Below the pieces are notes generated by a model. That model saw only the letters and a list, made by a program, of their open reading frames with translations. It searched no databases and had not been told where the DNA came from. Below, one piece after another: positions 15,768 through 25,102 of a stretch of 64,000 nucleotides of DNA. The DNA lies in the NCBI GenBank assembly GCA_022821275.1, contig JAJEDY010000040.1, forward strand, positions 29,434 to 93,433, read 5' to 3'. Every line of letters begins with the position of its first letter. Within the stretch, counting starts at the first letter, position 1. The translations under genes were made by a program, and so were the position numbers. The stretch is from Candidatus Latescibacterota bacterium. GTDB lineage: Bacteria; Latescibacterota; UBA2968.

Positions 15768-18218
15768 ATGTTTAACTTGATCGGAAATTACGCCAAAATT
15801 GCTATCAGGAATTTGATGCGGAACAAAGTGTATTCCGCGCTCAATATCCTCGGTCTGGGCATCGCCATGTCCTGCTGTCTTTTAATCGTGTTGTTTTTAC
15901 AACGCGAACTGCAATACGATCACAGATATGAAAAGGGAGATCGCATTTACAAGGTCGTGCGAGAAATAAATATCCAGGGCGGGTCTCGCACTTTTTCCTG
16001 GGGCACATCGGGATCTTTGGCCCCTGCGTTGCAACGCGATTTTCCCGAGGTAGAATCAGCCGTCCGAATATGGCCCTGGAATGTGAAGGTCGAACGCGAG
16101 AATATTTTGTTTCCCACACGACTCAATCTCGTTGACAAACACGTATTTGACGTATTTGAAGCTGAATTTGTTCAGGGCAGCGCACAGGCGGCTTTTGAAG
16201 ATCCAACGAGTATTGTGATTACCGAGCGAATGGCGAATCTCATCTACGGCGAAGAAAATCCAATGGGAAGGGCTCTCACTGTTGTCAATTCGATATTTGG
16301 CGGAGACTATATCGTTCGGGGCGTGTTGAAAGATCGAATTGAGCCTACCACAATCCCATTTAATATGTTCATATCGCGAGACCCCAATGCCCAATGGAGG
16401 AACAAATGGCACGTCTGGGATAAGGCTGCGGGTTTTCGACCGATACAAACATATATTTTGCTTCAAGAAGGTGTTTCTCCCAAAACGCTGGAACAAAAAT
16501 TTCCTGATTTTATAAAGCGCTATATGGGCGCGGAGATCCAAAAATACAATGCGTATCATCTCCAACCCCTGCATCGGGTCTATTTGCATTCGCGTGCAGA
16601 TTACGACATCAAGAGCTTCGGCGATATCGATCAACTCTATACGATGTGCGTGATTGCCGCATTTATTCTGATCATTGCCTGCGTGAACTTTATGAACCTG
16701 GCGACAGCCCAGTCGGTTAGACGCGCAAGAGAGGTGGGCTTGCGAAAAGTGGTTGGTGCCAGTCGCGGTCAGTTGATCCAGCAATTTCTGGGAGAGTCCC
16801 TGATTGTCGCGGGACTCGCGTTGGTGCTGGCACTTATTGTCGCGCACGCGGCACTGCCCGTGTTTAATGATTTGATCCAGCAAAACCTGGTGTTAGATCT
16901 CAGGGCATATATGACTTTGATCCCGGCGTTGATCGGCGTGGTACTGGTATCCGGAGTACTCGCCGGAGGTTATCCCGCCTTTGTTTTGTCTGCCTGGCAG
17001 CCGATTGATACATTGAAGAGCCAGATACAATCCAGATCGAGTGGTTCGTGGTTCTGGAAGGGGCTGGTGATATTCCAATTTTCAATCTCGATCTTTTTGA
17101 TCGTAGGGACGCTGGTCGTGCGCAACCAGATCTCTTATATGCTGGATCGGGATCTGGGGGTTGATACAGAGCATCTGGTCATGTTGCCCATTTTTACTTC
17201 GAGCCGAGAGGCGCATTTCGTTCACGCCAATCGCCTGTCGTCGCGATACAGTACTGTGAAGCAGTCGTTTTTGAGGCATCCCAATGTCATTGGAGCAACG
17301 GCATCTCAGTATCGCGCCTTCCCCAGCGGAGGTGGCTCGCGGAGCAAGCCCATTCGCCCAGAAGATTTGCCGGGGGATGACTGGTGGATTCTGGTCAATG
17401 AGGTCGATGCAGATTTTGTAAATACCATGGGGATTGAACTCATTGCTGGCAAAAACTTCACCCCGGGCAAGGGCAATCCCCTCAGGGGATGGACGCGCGA
17501 ATTTCTGATCAATGAGTCGGCAGCCAAATTATTCGGCTGGGATAATCCCATCGGCAAACAAATTCAGAGGCTGGATGGGGGCGGCGGCATGGGGACTGTT
17601 GTGGGTGTTTTTAAGGATTACCATTTTGATTCCTTAAAAGAAAAAATTGCGCCTCTCGCATTTATCCAGTGGGCCAGGCTATATGCGTATTTAACGCTGA
17701 AAATAAGGGGTGGGCAGTTTGTAGAAACGATGGAATTTTTGGAAGAGGAATGGTATAAATTCGTGCCCAATGAAGCGTTTAATCCCGTTTTTATGGACGA
17801 TGGCTTTGCCTCTGCATACCGGAATGAACTTCGTCTGAGAAGAATTGCTGGCATTTCTTCATTGCTGGCGATCGTGGTGTGCTGTTTGGGTCTGTTCGGT
17901 CTGGCAGCTATCTCTGCCCAACGGCGCACAAAGGAGATTGGGGTGCGCAAGGTGCTCGGTGCTTCTGCCGGGCAAATTGTGACGATGTTTTCAGCCGAAT
18001 TTGTCAAGCTGGTCGCGTTTGCCAGTCTCATAGCCTGGCCTCTATCTTATTACATGCTCAATGACTGGTTAGCCGATTTTGCCTACCGCATTGGTCTGGG
18101 TATCTCGGTATTTGTGTTGAGCAGCGTACTGGCTATTGCCATTGCCCTGATCACAGTGAGTTACCAAGCCTGGAAAGCAGCGCAAACCAATCCGATTGAG
18201 GCGCTTAAGTACGAATGA
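15768..18218 (+). CDS. MacB/FtsX-like ABC transporter permease
   Basis: An 816-residue permease from the ATG at 15768 (preceded by GGGGGC); an ATG 15 nt earlier is possible. It opens with NYAKIAIRNLMRNKVYSALN and a first membrane span, followed by a large extracytoplasmic MacB-type domain and three FtsX spans beginning near CVNFMNLATAQSVRRAREVGLRK. The same unit is repeated: a single span near residue 430, a second periplasmic domain and a C-terminal FtsX block with RRTKEIGVRKVLGAS. This two-module form is common in FCB-type bacteria. It needs a separate MacB-like ATPase, which is absent here. It is divergent from the ABC-PhyH operon and ends 4 bp before the convergent exporter gene. Confidence 0.88.
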   Translation: MFNLIGNYAKIAIRNLMRNKVYSALNILGLGIAMSCCLLIVLFLQRELQYDHRYEKGDRIYKVVREINIQGGSRTFSWGTSGSLAPALQRDFPEVESAVRIWPWNVKVERENILFPTRLNLVDKHVFDVFEAEFVQGSAQAAFEDPTSIVITERMANLIYGEENPMGRALTVVNSIFGGDYIVRGVLKDRIEPTTIPFNMFISRDPNAQWRNKWHVWDKAAGFRPIQTYILLQEGVSPKTLEQKFPDFIKRYMGAEIQKYNAYHLQPLHRVYLHSRADYDIKSFGDIDQLYTMCVIAAFILIIACVNFMNLATAQSVRRAREVGLRKVVGASRGQLIQQFLGESLIVAGLALVLALIVAHAALPVFNDLIQQNLVLDLRAYMTLIPALIGVVLVSGVLAGGYPAFVLSAWQPIDTLKSQIQSRSSGSWFWKGLVIFQFSISIFLIVGTLVVRNQISYMLDRDLGVDTEHLVMLPIFTSSREAHFVHANRLSSRYSTVKQSFLRHPNVIGATASQYRAFPSGGGSRSKPIRPEDLPGDDWWILVNEVDADFVNTMGIELIAGKNFTPGKGNPLRGWTREFLINESAAKLFGWDNPIGKQIQRLDGGGGMGTVVGVFKDYHFDSLKEKIAPLAFIQWARLYAYLTLKIRGGQFVETMEFLEEEWYKFVPNEAFNPVFMDDGFASAYRNELRLRRIAGISSLLAIVVCCLGLFGLAAISAQRRTKEIGVRKVLGASAGQIVTMFSAEFVKLVAFASLIAWPLSYYMLNDWLADFAYRIGLGISVFVLSSVLAIAIALITVSYQAWKAAQTNPIEALKYE

Positions 18219-18222
18219 GGTC

Positions 18223-20073
18223 TCAATCAGCTGCACTATCTGTGCCCAACTGCATCTGTTCATCCCATATTTGGCGATAGAGACCGTTTGCTTCCAACAA
18301 ATCGTCGTGTGTACCGTTTTCGACAATTCTGCCCTGATCCAAAACGTAGATTCGGTCTGCTTTTTGAACCGTCATGAGCCTGTGAGAAACCATCACGGTG
18401 GTTCGTCCCTCCGATACGTTCCAGATTGTGTCCATGACGTGTTCTTCCGATCGAGAATCCAGGTTCGAAGTCGCCTCATCCAGAATGAAAACCGCGGGAT
18501 CTCTGATCAGAGCGCGGGCAATACCTATTCTTTGCTTTTGTCCTCCGGATAATCTCGTTCCTTCTCCAATATCTCTTTCAAATCCCTCCGGGTGAGCGGT
18601 GACGGCGTCGTAAAGCGCGGCCATGCGGGCTGCTTCCTCCACGTCTGCGTCCGAAGCCTTTAGATTGCCATAGCGGATATTCTCGCGAACAGTTCCGGAA
18701 AATAAGAAGGTGTCTTGAAGCACAACGCCGAGTTGATTGCGGTAGCTCAAGAGTCGGACGCTTTTCAGGTCGTGGCCATCTACGAGAACCGATCCAGTGG
18801 TGGGATCGTAAAGCCTCAAGATGAGGTATAGCATCGAGGTCTTGCCCGAGCCACTCGGTCCCACGAATGCGACGCGCTCTCCGGGACGGATTGTGATGTT
18901 GATATTTTCCAGCACGGGCTGTCCCGATACGTATTCGAATCCCACATTTCTGAATTCGATTGTGCCGCTGATGGATGGCATGGTGCGCGCATCGGGCGCA
19001 TCGCTTATCTGGGGTTGAACGTCGAGGGTTTGCAGGACGCGTTCGGCCTGGACGAGTTGAAGGCGAATGCTCTGGATCAGCCTGATCATTCTCTCCATCG
19101 GGCCTTCAAATTGCCGGGCGAGGAAAAACACAACACTGAATTCTCCGATGCTCAATTCCCCGGTCATGGTGTAGTAACCCACGTAGAGCCACAGCACTTT
19201 TTCAACGCCCTCAGAGAGAAACCACAGAACGCCCTGGTGCGTAAAGATATGTAGAACGCGGTACTTGATCCAGTATCTGCGGTTCTCGATAAAAGTCGAT
19301 GCATATCGGCGGGCAGACCAGCGCATGCGTCCGAAGCCTTTGACGGTCTTGGTCGCGGCTATACCGTCTCTCAAGATCGTCCTCAGGTACTGTGCCTGCA
19401 TTCTCATATCCCATCGGACTCTCTGAAGGCGCGTGTAGAAGTAGTGGGATAGGGCTGTGTAGGGAAAGGAGTAGAGAAAAATCAGCAATGTGATCCAGGG
19501 ATCGACCAGACTGAGGATGATGCCCGTCCAGATAATCCGGTAGGCTATGGTGATCGCATTGGGAACATCGTCGGTGATCATGGTGATCAAGCCGCCTCCG
19601 ACGTCAGCAGTGCTGCGATACATGTGTTCGCCGATGGGCCGACTCTGAAGAAAGCCGAGGGAAAGTTTGTGGAGGTGGTCGTAGAAGATCGTCCGCAGGT
19701 GGATGGTGACTTTCATGTCGATATACCACCCGAGGATGCGCCGTGTTATCTGAGAGACATTCGAGATGATCCACATCAGGAATTGGATACCAAAAACAAA
19801 AAAGAAAAGCTGCAAGCGGCGATCTACTGGCAGGTCGATGTTCAGGATGATTTCATCGACCTGATATCGATTCAAAAAGACGCCTATCTCACGGAGCGGA
19901 ACGCCTACCATGATGAATAGCATCCCGAGGATGACTTTTGTCTTGTGGGGATACAGGTACTTGAAAAATCGCCAGAAGGTTTCCCATTCGCGGTTTGCCC
20001 GTTCCTGTTCTGGAGACCAGGCGGGACCGCGCCATACTTCGGGCTTTCTCTGGGGAATGTCGAGAATTCTCAT
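18223..20073 (-). CDS. ABC exporter half-transporter
   Basis: A 616-residue fused permease-ATPase. The ATG at 20073 is preferred because GAGG lies at proper distance; another ATG is two codons upstream. The polar N-terminus of about 45 residues precedes six transmembrane spans. The ATPase has Walker A GPSGSGKT (about 410), Q-loop VVLQDTFLF, signature LSGGQ, Walker B FILDEATSNLD and H-loop VSHRLMT. The site is canonical, so homodimer function is possible. The alternative is pairing with the exporter at 13793, which shares the unusual IGEHMYR-A/S-ADxG segment after span 2. Substrate unknown. It is convergent with the FtsX-like permease gene. Confidence 0.9.
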   Translation of the reverse strand: MRILDIPQRKPEVWRGPAWSPEQERANREWETFWRFFKYLYPHKTKVILGMLFIMVGVPLREIGVFLNRYQVDEIILNIDLPVDRRLQLFFFVFGIQFLMWIISNVSQITRRILGWYIDMKVTIHLRTIFYDHLHKLSLGFLQSRPIGEHMYRSTADVGGGLITMITDDVPNAITIAYRIIWTGIILSLVDPWITLLIFLYSFPYTALSHYFYTRLQRVRWDMRMQAQYLRTILRDGIAATKTVKGFGRMRWSARRYASTFIENRRYWIKYRVLHIFTHQGVLWFLSEGVEKVLWLYVGYYTMTGELSIGEFSVVFFLARQFEGPMERMIRLIQSIRLQLVQAERVLQTLDVQPQISDAPDARTMPSISGTIEFRNVGFEYVSGQPVLENINITIRPGERVAFVGPSGSGKTSMLYLILRLYDPTTGSVLVDGHDLKSVRLLSYRNQLGVVLQDTFLFSGTVRENIRYGNLKASDADVEEAARMAALYDAVTAHPEGFERDIGEGTRLSGGQKQRIGIARALIRDPAVFILDEATSNLDSRSEEHVMDTIWNVSEGRTTVMVSHRLMTVQKADRIYVLDQGRIVENGTHDDLLEANGLYRQIWDEQMQLGTDSAAD

Positions 20074-20157
20074 TGCCATCCTCAGGTCTTATGAGACCTT
20101 CGTAAAATCAACATTGACGCGTAAATTTATGAATATTCCGATAATCCGCTACCTAAT

Positions 20158-22116
20158 TTAGTATAGCGCGAGTGAATGCCCGTCATCGGGAAACCAGACC
20201 ATGTCAACGCCAAACGAAATTCCGACACCAACGAAATACCCCAGCATCATACCAAAGAAGAAGGGTGAGGCTTTGCGATACAGGCTGATTCCGCCAATGC
20301 GGAGGATGGCGGCTTTGGCGAACCAGGCGAAGAAAATCGAGAATATCGTGCGATTGGCGGGGTATGAGGTTGCCGAGACCAGGCCGATGGGGTGCAGCGG
20401 AAAAGCCGGATAGATATAGCGGAGGACCATATTCGCGATGGTGGCGACAGCTCCGATCAGTCCCCAAAAGGCGAGATGTCGCTTCATTGCGAAGGGGTCT
20501 CGGATGTAACCAACGCCCCTGTCAAACACGGCCTGCACGGAACTTGCATAGATGCCGCCGTAGTTGTATGCGCCCGTCTGGTATCCGGAAGAAATCGCGT
20601 AATAGGCGCTGCCCCCCACAACAACAGCAACGGCAATCGCGACCGCGAGAATCATTCTCCCCCGGTCTTCGCGAACATCATCGAAGAGTTTCGTGGCGTT
20701 GGCCATCGGGGCCATCAGGACAGTTTTCAGGTCGCGGTGCCAGGTGTAGGTCAACGCCATCGCCACAATGCTCTGCGCGTTCATATTTGTAAGCCCAACA
20801 ATATGGTAGGTTGCGAACTGCGCGTGTATGATGCGAGAACTGATCAGTCCCGTTTCGATACTGATCTTCGAGATCCCAAGCCAGACCACAATGACAAGGG
20901 AGACGAAGACAAGTGCCACATATACGGTCATTCCCGATGCGACGCACCACGCGCAGATAAACAGCGCACTGAGGATGAGTCCGAATACCGCCGAACGGTA
21001 GGAGAGCATCTCCTGAGTATCGTCTATCGCCGGGTCCTTTGCGAACGCCTTTCTGACGACATCTCTCAAATGGCCGCGGGCGACCCACAGCCCCCAGGGA
21101 ATCAGGACGAAAAGTGCGCCAAGTCCTTGCCAGTTTTCAAAATCGGAAGTGTCTGCGCGCAGTGGACCGGTTTCGAATCCAAGTCTTCTGAACATACCAA
21201 GCTGAAATGTCAGGAACAGGTAGTAGATGATGATGCTTCCGGATACTTCGAGCTCAACGAAGTAAGAGGCACCGATGATCAGTGGGTAGAATCGGGTCTC
21301 GATGGGTGGAAAGTCTCGCCCCAGTTGGATAAGTCCGAAATCTCTCGGGATGGTCGGGAAAACGGGTGTGAAGTATCCGATCATATTCCACATAATCGGG
21401 AAGATGGCGAAAGCGAAACCGATCCAGAAAACAGGCTGGTTCATGAACCCAGCGGTGAAAAACCCGCGAGGCTCCTCGTCTGCCATGTTCATCGGCAGCT
21501 TCATCAGGGGGAAAGAGAGCCGCTCGTTCTCGACCCACTGCTTCCGGAAGATCGCGACGGTACAATAGCAGAAGCAGGCGACTGCGCCTACGAGCGCCAG
21601 GCGCCAGATCAGCGGTATGAGCCAGGCTCTCCACGGGATCGAAGCGCCGCGCGGGAGTCCTTCGTAGAACCATTTGGCTGCGGTAACATCTGTTACGACT
21701 GCCCAGTTGACGAGATAGGGATGCAACTCGGTCGCCCAGCCATTCTCGGATGATGGAAAGTAATAGGGCGCACCGATGTTCGCGATCATGTGCGCCATGA
21801 AGTAGCTGGGCAGAGCCGATCCGATCAGGGCCATTGCAAAGATGACGAGAAGCTCGGCTCTTGTGAGCATGGCCCTCGGTCGGACGGCCTGGATGACTTT
21901 GTTGAGGATGACAACGATGATGAAGAAGGGAACCATCACGCCCCAGGGCAGATGGTCCTGCGCCATCTTGGTCGTATGACCGATGTGACGCGTGTAGTGA
22001 CCGCCCCAGGCCATGAACGTCACACACAGCGTACCAAGCGCAATGGATCGAGCCGTTATGGCGTGCCGAAAGGGACGGATCTCCGGTTCAGCTATGGGTT
22101 GTTGTACCCCGGCCAA
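20158..22116 (-). CDS. DUF6785/DUF6784-type multi-pass membrane protein
   Basis: This 652-residue, very hydrophobic protein has about 12-14 predicted membrane spans. It begins at a TTG preceded by GGAG at 7 nt, and no suitable ATG lies nearby. The opening ARSIALGTLCVTFMAWGGHYTRH and the block WVENERLSFPLMKLPM match the uncharacterised DUF6785/6784 proteins, which resemble oligopeptide-transporter-like permeases. It follows a mandelate racemase-type gene by 48 bp, so it may import the substrate of the SDR and racemase enzymes encoded upstream. The family is typical of Planctomycetes and Latescibacterota-like genomes. Transport function is inference. Confidence 0.8.
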   Translation of the reverse strand: MAGVQQPIAEPEIRPFRHAITARSIALGTLCVTFMAWGGHYTRHIGHTTKMAQDHLPWGVMVPFFIIVVILNKVIQAVRPRAMLTRAELLVIFAMALIGSALPSYFMAHMIANIGAPYYFPSSENGWATELHPYLVNWAVVTDVTAAKWFYEGLPRGASIPWRAWLIPLIWRLALVGAVACFCYCTVAIFRKQWVENERLSFPLMKLPMNMADEEPRGFFTAGFMNQPVFWIGFAFAIFPIMWNMIGYFTPVFPTIPRDFGLIQLGRDFPPIETRFYPLIIGASYFVELEVSGSIIIYYLFLTFQLGMFRRLGFETGPLRADTSDFENWQGLGALFVLIPWGLWVARGHLRDVVRKAFAKDPAIDDTQEMLSYRSAVFGLILSALFICAWCVASGMTVYVALVFVSLVIVVWLGISKISIETGLISSRIIHAQFATYHIVGLTNMNAQSIVAMALTYTWHRDLKTVLMAPMANATKLFDDVREDRGRMILAVAIAVAVVVGGSAYYAISSGYQTGAYNYGGIYASSVQAVFDRGVGYIRDPFAMKRHLAFWGLIGAVATIANMVLRYIYPAFPLHPIGLVSATSYPANRTIFSIFFAWFAKAAILRIGGISLYRKASPFFFGMMLGYFVGVGISFGVDMVWFPDDGHSLALY

Positions 22117-22164
22117 TCAGAATCTCCAGGTCTATTGGTTCCGCGAATTTGTTGCTTTAGCCCG

Positions 22165-23316
22165 TCAATTTATTCGATACTTTTCCAGAGCATCCTCATC
22201 GAGTTCACATCCGAGTCCCGGTTTTGTTGGAACAATGGCTTCGCCCTTTTCAAATTGGATACCATCTACAATCAAATCATCTTCCCGCGTCCAACTCCCG
22301 ACAAAATCACTGGGCATAACGCAATTCCGCGGTACACTTGCCGCGTGAAGATAGGCCATTTCCATTACGCCGAGGTCATTTCCAGATCCATGCCAGCAGG
22401 GGATACCAGCGGCATCGGCAATCGCCGCGTTGTGGACAAATTGCCACATGCTGCCCCCAAGATTGAAAATATCTACTGCTTCCACCTTGATTGCGTTGAT
22501 GATGTCGTGGGGATTCGCCAGGTGCAAGGCGACCGGGATTGTGGTTGCCGCTCTTAGCTGGCGATACCAATCCAGATTCCATTTCGCCATTGGATCTTCG
22601 AGTACGCCGACATTGCCGACTGCTTCGAATTGTTTTGCCAATGCAATGGCTTCTGCCGGGCGATAAAATCTCTGATTCGGATCGATTGTGCATTTAAACG
22701 ATATATCTGTGGCTTCCAGAATTGCCTGTACGCGAGCGACCATTGGTTCATCAGAGGTACACTTCATTTTGACACCGTGAAATCCGCGGTCGTAACCGAG
22801 CCGCGCATTCATAGCCGAGTCTTCGGGCGTTTGATGGCCGATCCAGTAATCCGCTGGCACGCGATCTCTGTACGCACCGCCGAGCAGTTCGTGGACCGGG
22901 CAGCCACGGATTTTGCCCACGATGTCAAAAACAGCCATTTCAAACGCCTCATAACCCACGCCAGATCCCCAGCCATTCAGACTCTCCCAATTGCGCGTTC
23001 CACCCCCATCTTCAGATACAACTGGATCTCTGAAAGGCATGACTGTGTCGCGATGCGGAGCGGCGTCTATGAATACGTTTTGCAGGCTCAGTTTGAGAGG
23101 ATCTCGCCCTTTGAGCTGGTTAAATCCATGTCGAATTGCTCCTTCAGGTGTGCCGCGCGAGGTTTCTCCCAGTCCGTAAATCCCTTCATCGGTGTTTAGC
23201 CTGATGATGTGTTTGGGAACCTGGTCCCAGCCAGCAGAACCAAATGATGCGCTGTGTACACGACCGGGTATGGTTGGAACAACGACTGTCATGATGTCCA
23301 TGGATGAGATTTTCAT
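22165..23316 (-). CDS. mandelate racemase / muconate lactonizing enzyme family protein
   Basis: A 383-residue enolase-superfamily enzyme; the ATG at 23316 lies 13 bp after the SDR stop. The N-terminal capping domain is followed by the barrel with the acid/base motif V-Lys-M-Lys (HGVKMKC), metal ligands in CTIDPNQ and VLEDPMAKW, and a late His in CWHGSGNDLG. The third ligand strand reads PVALHLAN, with no obvious acidic residue where many members have Glu or Asp. The KxK plus His arrangement fits dehydratases or epimerases of acid sugars. It is placed between an SDR and a membrane protein in one unit. Exact substrate cannot be assigned. Confidence 0.88.
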   Translation of the reverse strand: MKISSMDIMTVVVPTIPGRVHSASFGSAGWDQVPKHIIRLNTDEGIYGLGETSRGTPEGAIRHGFNQLKGRDPLKLSLQNVFIDAAPHRDTVMPFRDPVVSEDGGGTRNWESLNGWGSGVGYEAFEMAVFDIVGKIRGCPVHELLGGAYRDRVPADYWIGHQTPEDSAMNARLGYDRGFHGVKMKCTSDEPMVARVQAILEATDISFKCTIDPNQRFYRPAEAIALAKQFEAVGNVGVLEDPMAKWNLDWYRQLRAATTIPVALHLANPHDIINAIKVEAVDIFNLGGSMWQFVHNAAIADAAGIPCWHGSGNDLGVMEMAYLHAASVPRNCVMPSDFVGSWTREDDLIVDGIQFEKGEAIVPTKPGLGCELDEDALEKYRIN

Positions 23317-23329
23317 AGCTTTTCGTTGC

Positions 23330-24073
23330 CTATATGCTCCGCCCGCCATCTACAATGAGGTTTTCTCCCGTGACAAAAGGGCTGAGGATGAGTCCGAGGA
23401 TGGCGTCGGCACAGTCTTCGCCTGTTGCGACACGGCCCATTGGCGTGGCTTCCAGATGGAGTTTGCGGAAGGCGTCCCAACCGATTCCCCAGCGCGTATC
23501 GACAAAGCCCGGGGAGATGGCGTTGACCTGAATATCGGGTGCTTGACTGGTTGCCAGAGAATTCGTCAGGCAGATCAGTGCGGCTTTGGATGCGGAATAG
23601 GCAATTGAACTGCCCTTTCCAGAGATACCGGAGATGGAAGCGACGTTGACGATGCTTCCACCGCCACTTTCTTTCATTTTTGGGATTGCTGCCCTGGCAG
23701 CGAAGAAGGCGCCCTTCACATTGACGGCCATTGCGCGATCCCAATCCGCCTCGGTTAGGTTTTCCAGATCGTCCAGCGGCACAAATCGCGTCATACCCGC
23801 GCTGTTGACGAGAATGTCGAGGCGGCCGAGTTCATCGACTACGCGATCTACCATTTGCCGAACGGCTGAGTCGTCCGATACGTCTGCTTTGACGGCGATG
23901 GCTTTGCGCCCCAGCGCTTCGATATCCGCACAGGTTTGGCGTGCGTCATCTTCAGATCGGCTGTAGTTGACGGCGACGTCTGCGCCTTCTGTGGCGAATA
24001 GCAGCGACGCCGCGCGACCGATACCCGTTCCTCCTCCAGTGACAAGTGCTACTTTGCCATCGAGTTTTCCCAT
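23330..24073 (-). CDS. short-chain dehydrogenase/reductase
   Basis: A 247-residue classical SDR. The ATG at 24073 is chosen because AAGGGAG sits at ideal distance; a TTG 15 nt earlier is possible. The cofactor motif TGGGTGIG, the NSAG strand motif, the catalytic Ser in VASISG, the Tyr-x-x-x-Lys in YSASK and the C-terminal ILSPFVTGENLIVDGG are all intact. It should oxidise a hydroxyl or reduce a carbonyl with NAD(P), probably on a sugar or sugar acid, given the racemase-type gene 13 bp downstream. Length is normal. A promoter with the shared spacer motif lies 36-65 bp upstream of the start. Confidence 0.92.
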   Translation of the reverse strand: MGKLDGKVALVTGGGTGIGRAASLLFATEGADVAVNYSRSEDDARQTCADIEALGRKAIAVKADVSDDSAVRQMVDRVVDELGRLDILVNSAGMTRFVPLDDLENLTEADWDRAMAVNVKGAFFAARAAIPKMKESGGGSIVNVASISGISGKGSSIAYSASKAALICLTNSLATSQAPDIQVNAISPGFVDTRWGIGWDAFRKLHLEATPMGRVATGEDCADAILGLILSPFVTGENLIVDGGRSI

Positions 24074-24108
24074 GGTGACTCCCTTCAATATTGTGTGTGA
24101 AATCGCTT

Positions 24109-24138
24109 TAATTAGGCGAAGATATGCCCAAATGTCAA
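24109..24138 (-). promoter_or_regulatory. promoter of the SDR - mandelate racemase - DUF6785 unit
   Basis: On the minus strand TTGACA (24138-24133), an 18-bp spacer and TAATTA (24114-24109) form a good sigma70-type promoter. The spacer half next to the -10 box, CATATCTTCGCC, is identical to that at 15639-15650, whereas the other six spacer bases differ. Predicted start of transcription is near 24102, about 29 nt before the ATG. Confidence 0.6.
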
Positions 24139-24304
24139 TTGGGTTCTTAATTAACCCTGAGTTCTGGTAGTATATGCGAAAAAGCCGGTGTGTTAAAGTG
24201 GAAATTGACGCTGTGCGATTCTGATACGGCGTCTTTTTTTATTTTATTTTTTAATTTTAATGCCATATTGTGATTACAAGACGAAGACCACAGGAGATTT
24301 GGCT

Positions 24305-25084
24305 ATGACCCCCGAAGAAAAATTCATGTTTGACCTCGAAGGTTATCTCGTCGTCAGAAATGTGCTCTCCAAATTGGAAGTTGATCAATGCAATGAAGTT
24401 GCAAATCGCATCGCGCGCGACCAGTTTGAAATCTATCGAGACGATGGGCTAAAACTCGCCCGAAATATCACGCTGTGGGATCCCTGCGTTCAGAGTCTCA
24501 TAGATCATCCCAAAATTATCCCTTATTTGATCGAACTTTTGGGACCGAGTATCCACTTTGATCAGGATTATTGCATTTTTTTGGACAAAGGCGGTTCCAA
24601 AGGTCCGTTGCACGCCGGTACGATGAAATCGAAAACGGAATTATTCCCATTTTTTTACACGTATCGCGACGGCATCATGCGCAATGGTTTGACAACATTT
24701 GTCTATGCACTCACGCCCGTGCGAAAGGGCGATGGCGGTTTTTGCTGTATTCCAGGCTCGCACAAGTCCAACTTCCAACTCGACATCCCCGAGGATGTTA
24801 TGTATTTCAAACGGCCCGCCCATTATGTCGTACAACCCGAATTAGAGCCAGGAGACCTGATCATTTTTACGGAGGCGACAGTACACGGTACTATGCCCTG
24901 GACAGCAAATCACGAGCGCCGGTCATTTCTCTTTAAGTACAATCCCGGGAATACGGTTTCATGGGCGAATTATTACAATATAGATGACTACGATCATTTG
25001 ACGGAGAACCAAAGACACATGATGGCACCGCCGGGAGGCTCTGGACCAAAGAAGCCTCCAAGGCCCAATGTCATTGTGCCATGA
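24305..25084 (+). CDS. PhyH family protein with HxG motif
   Basis: Start at the ATG at 24305, preceded by AGGAG; the longer frame from 24260 lacks a ribosome binding site. The 259-residue product contains EKFMFDLEGYLVVRNVLS, FCCIPGSHKSN and a distal His194 in ATVHGTMPW with Arg205-206, all typical of PhyH. The proximal motif is His103-Ala-Gly105, so the iron-binding Asp is missing, as in the two HxG paralogues at 10778 and 11601. The surrounding GDGGF..IPGSHK pattern shows it belongs to the same subfamily. A dehydrogenase gene follows by 18 bp, suggesting successive oxidation steps on one substrate. Confidence 0.85.
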   Translation: MTPEEKFMFDLEGYLVVRNVLSKLEVDQCNEVANRIARDQFEIYRDDGLKLARNITLWDPCVQSLIDHPKIIPYLIELLGPSIHFDQDYCIFLDKGGSKGPLHAGTMKSKTELFPFFYTYRDGIMRNGLTTFVYALTPVRKGDGGFCCIPGSHKSNFQLDIPEDVMYFKRPAHYVVQPELEPGDLIIFTEATVHGTMPWTANHERRSFLFKYNPGNTVSWANYYNIDDYDHLTENQRHMMAPPGGSGPKKPPRPNVIVP

Positions 25085-25102
25085 TACACAAAGGAGGCGG
25101 CG

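Noticed and set aside
20392..21753. Long + strand ORF of 453 codons opposite the DUF6785 gene
   Set aside because: Extremely rich in charged residues with no domain pattern, fully antisense to a well-formed multi-span membrane protein; a codon-bias shadow.
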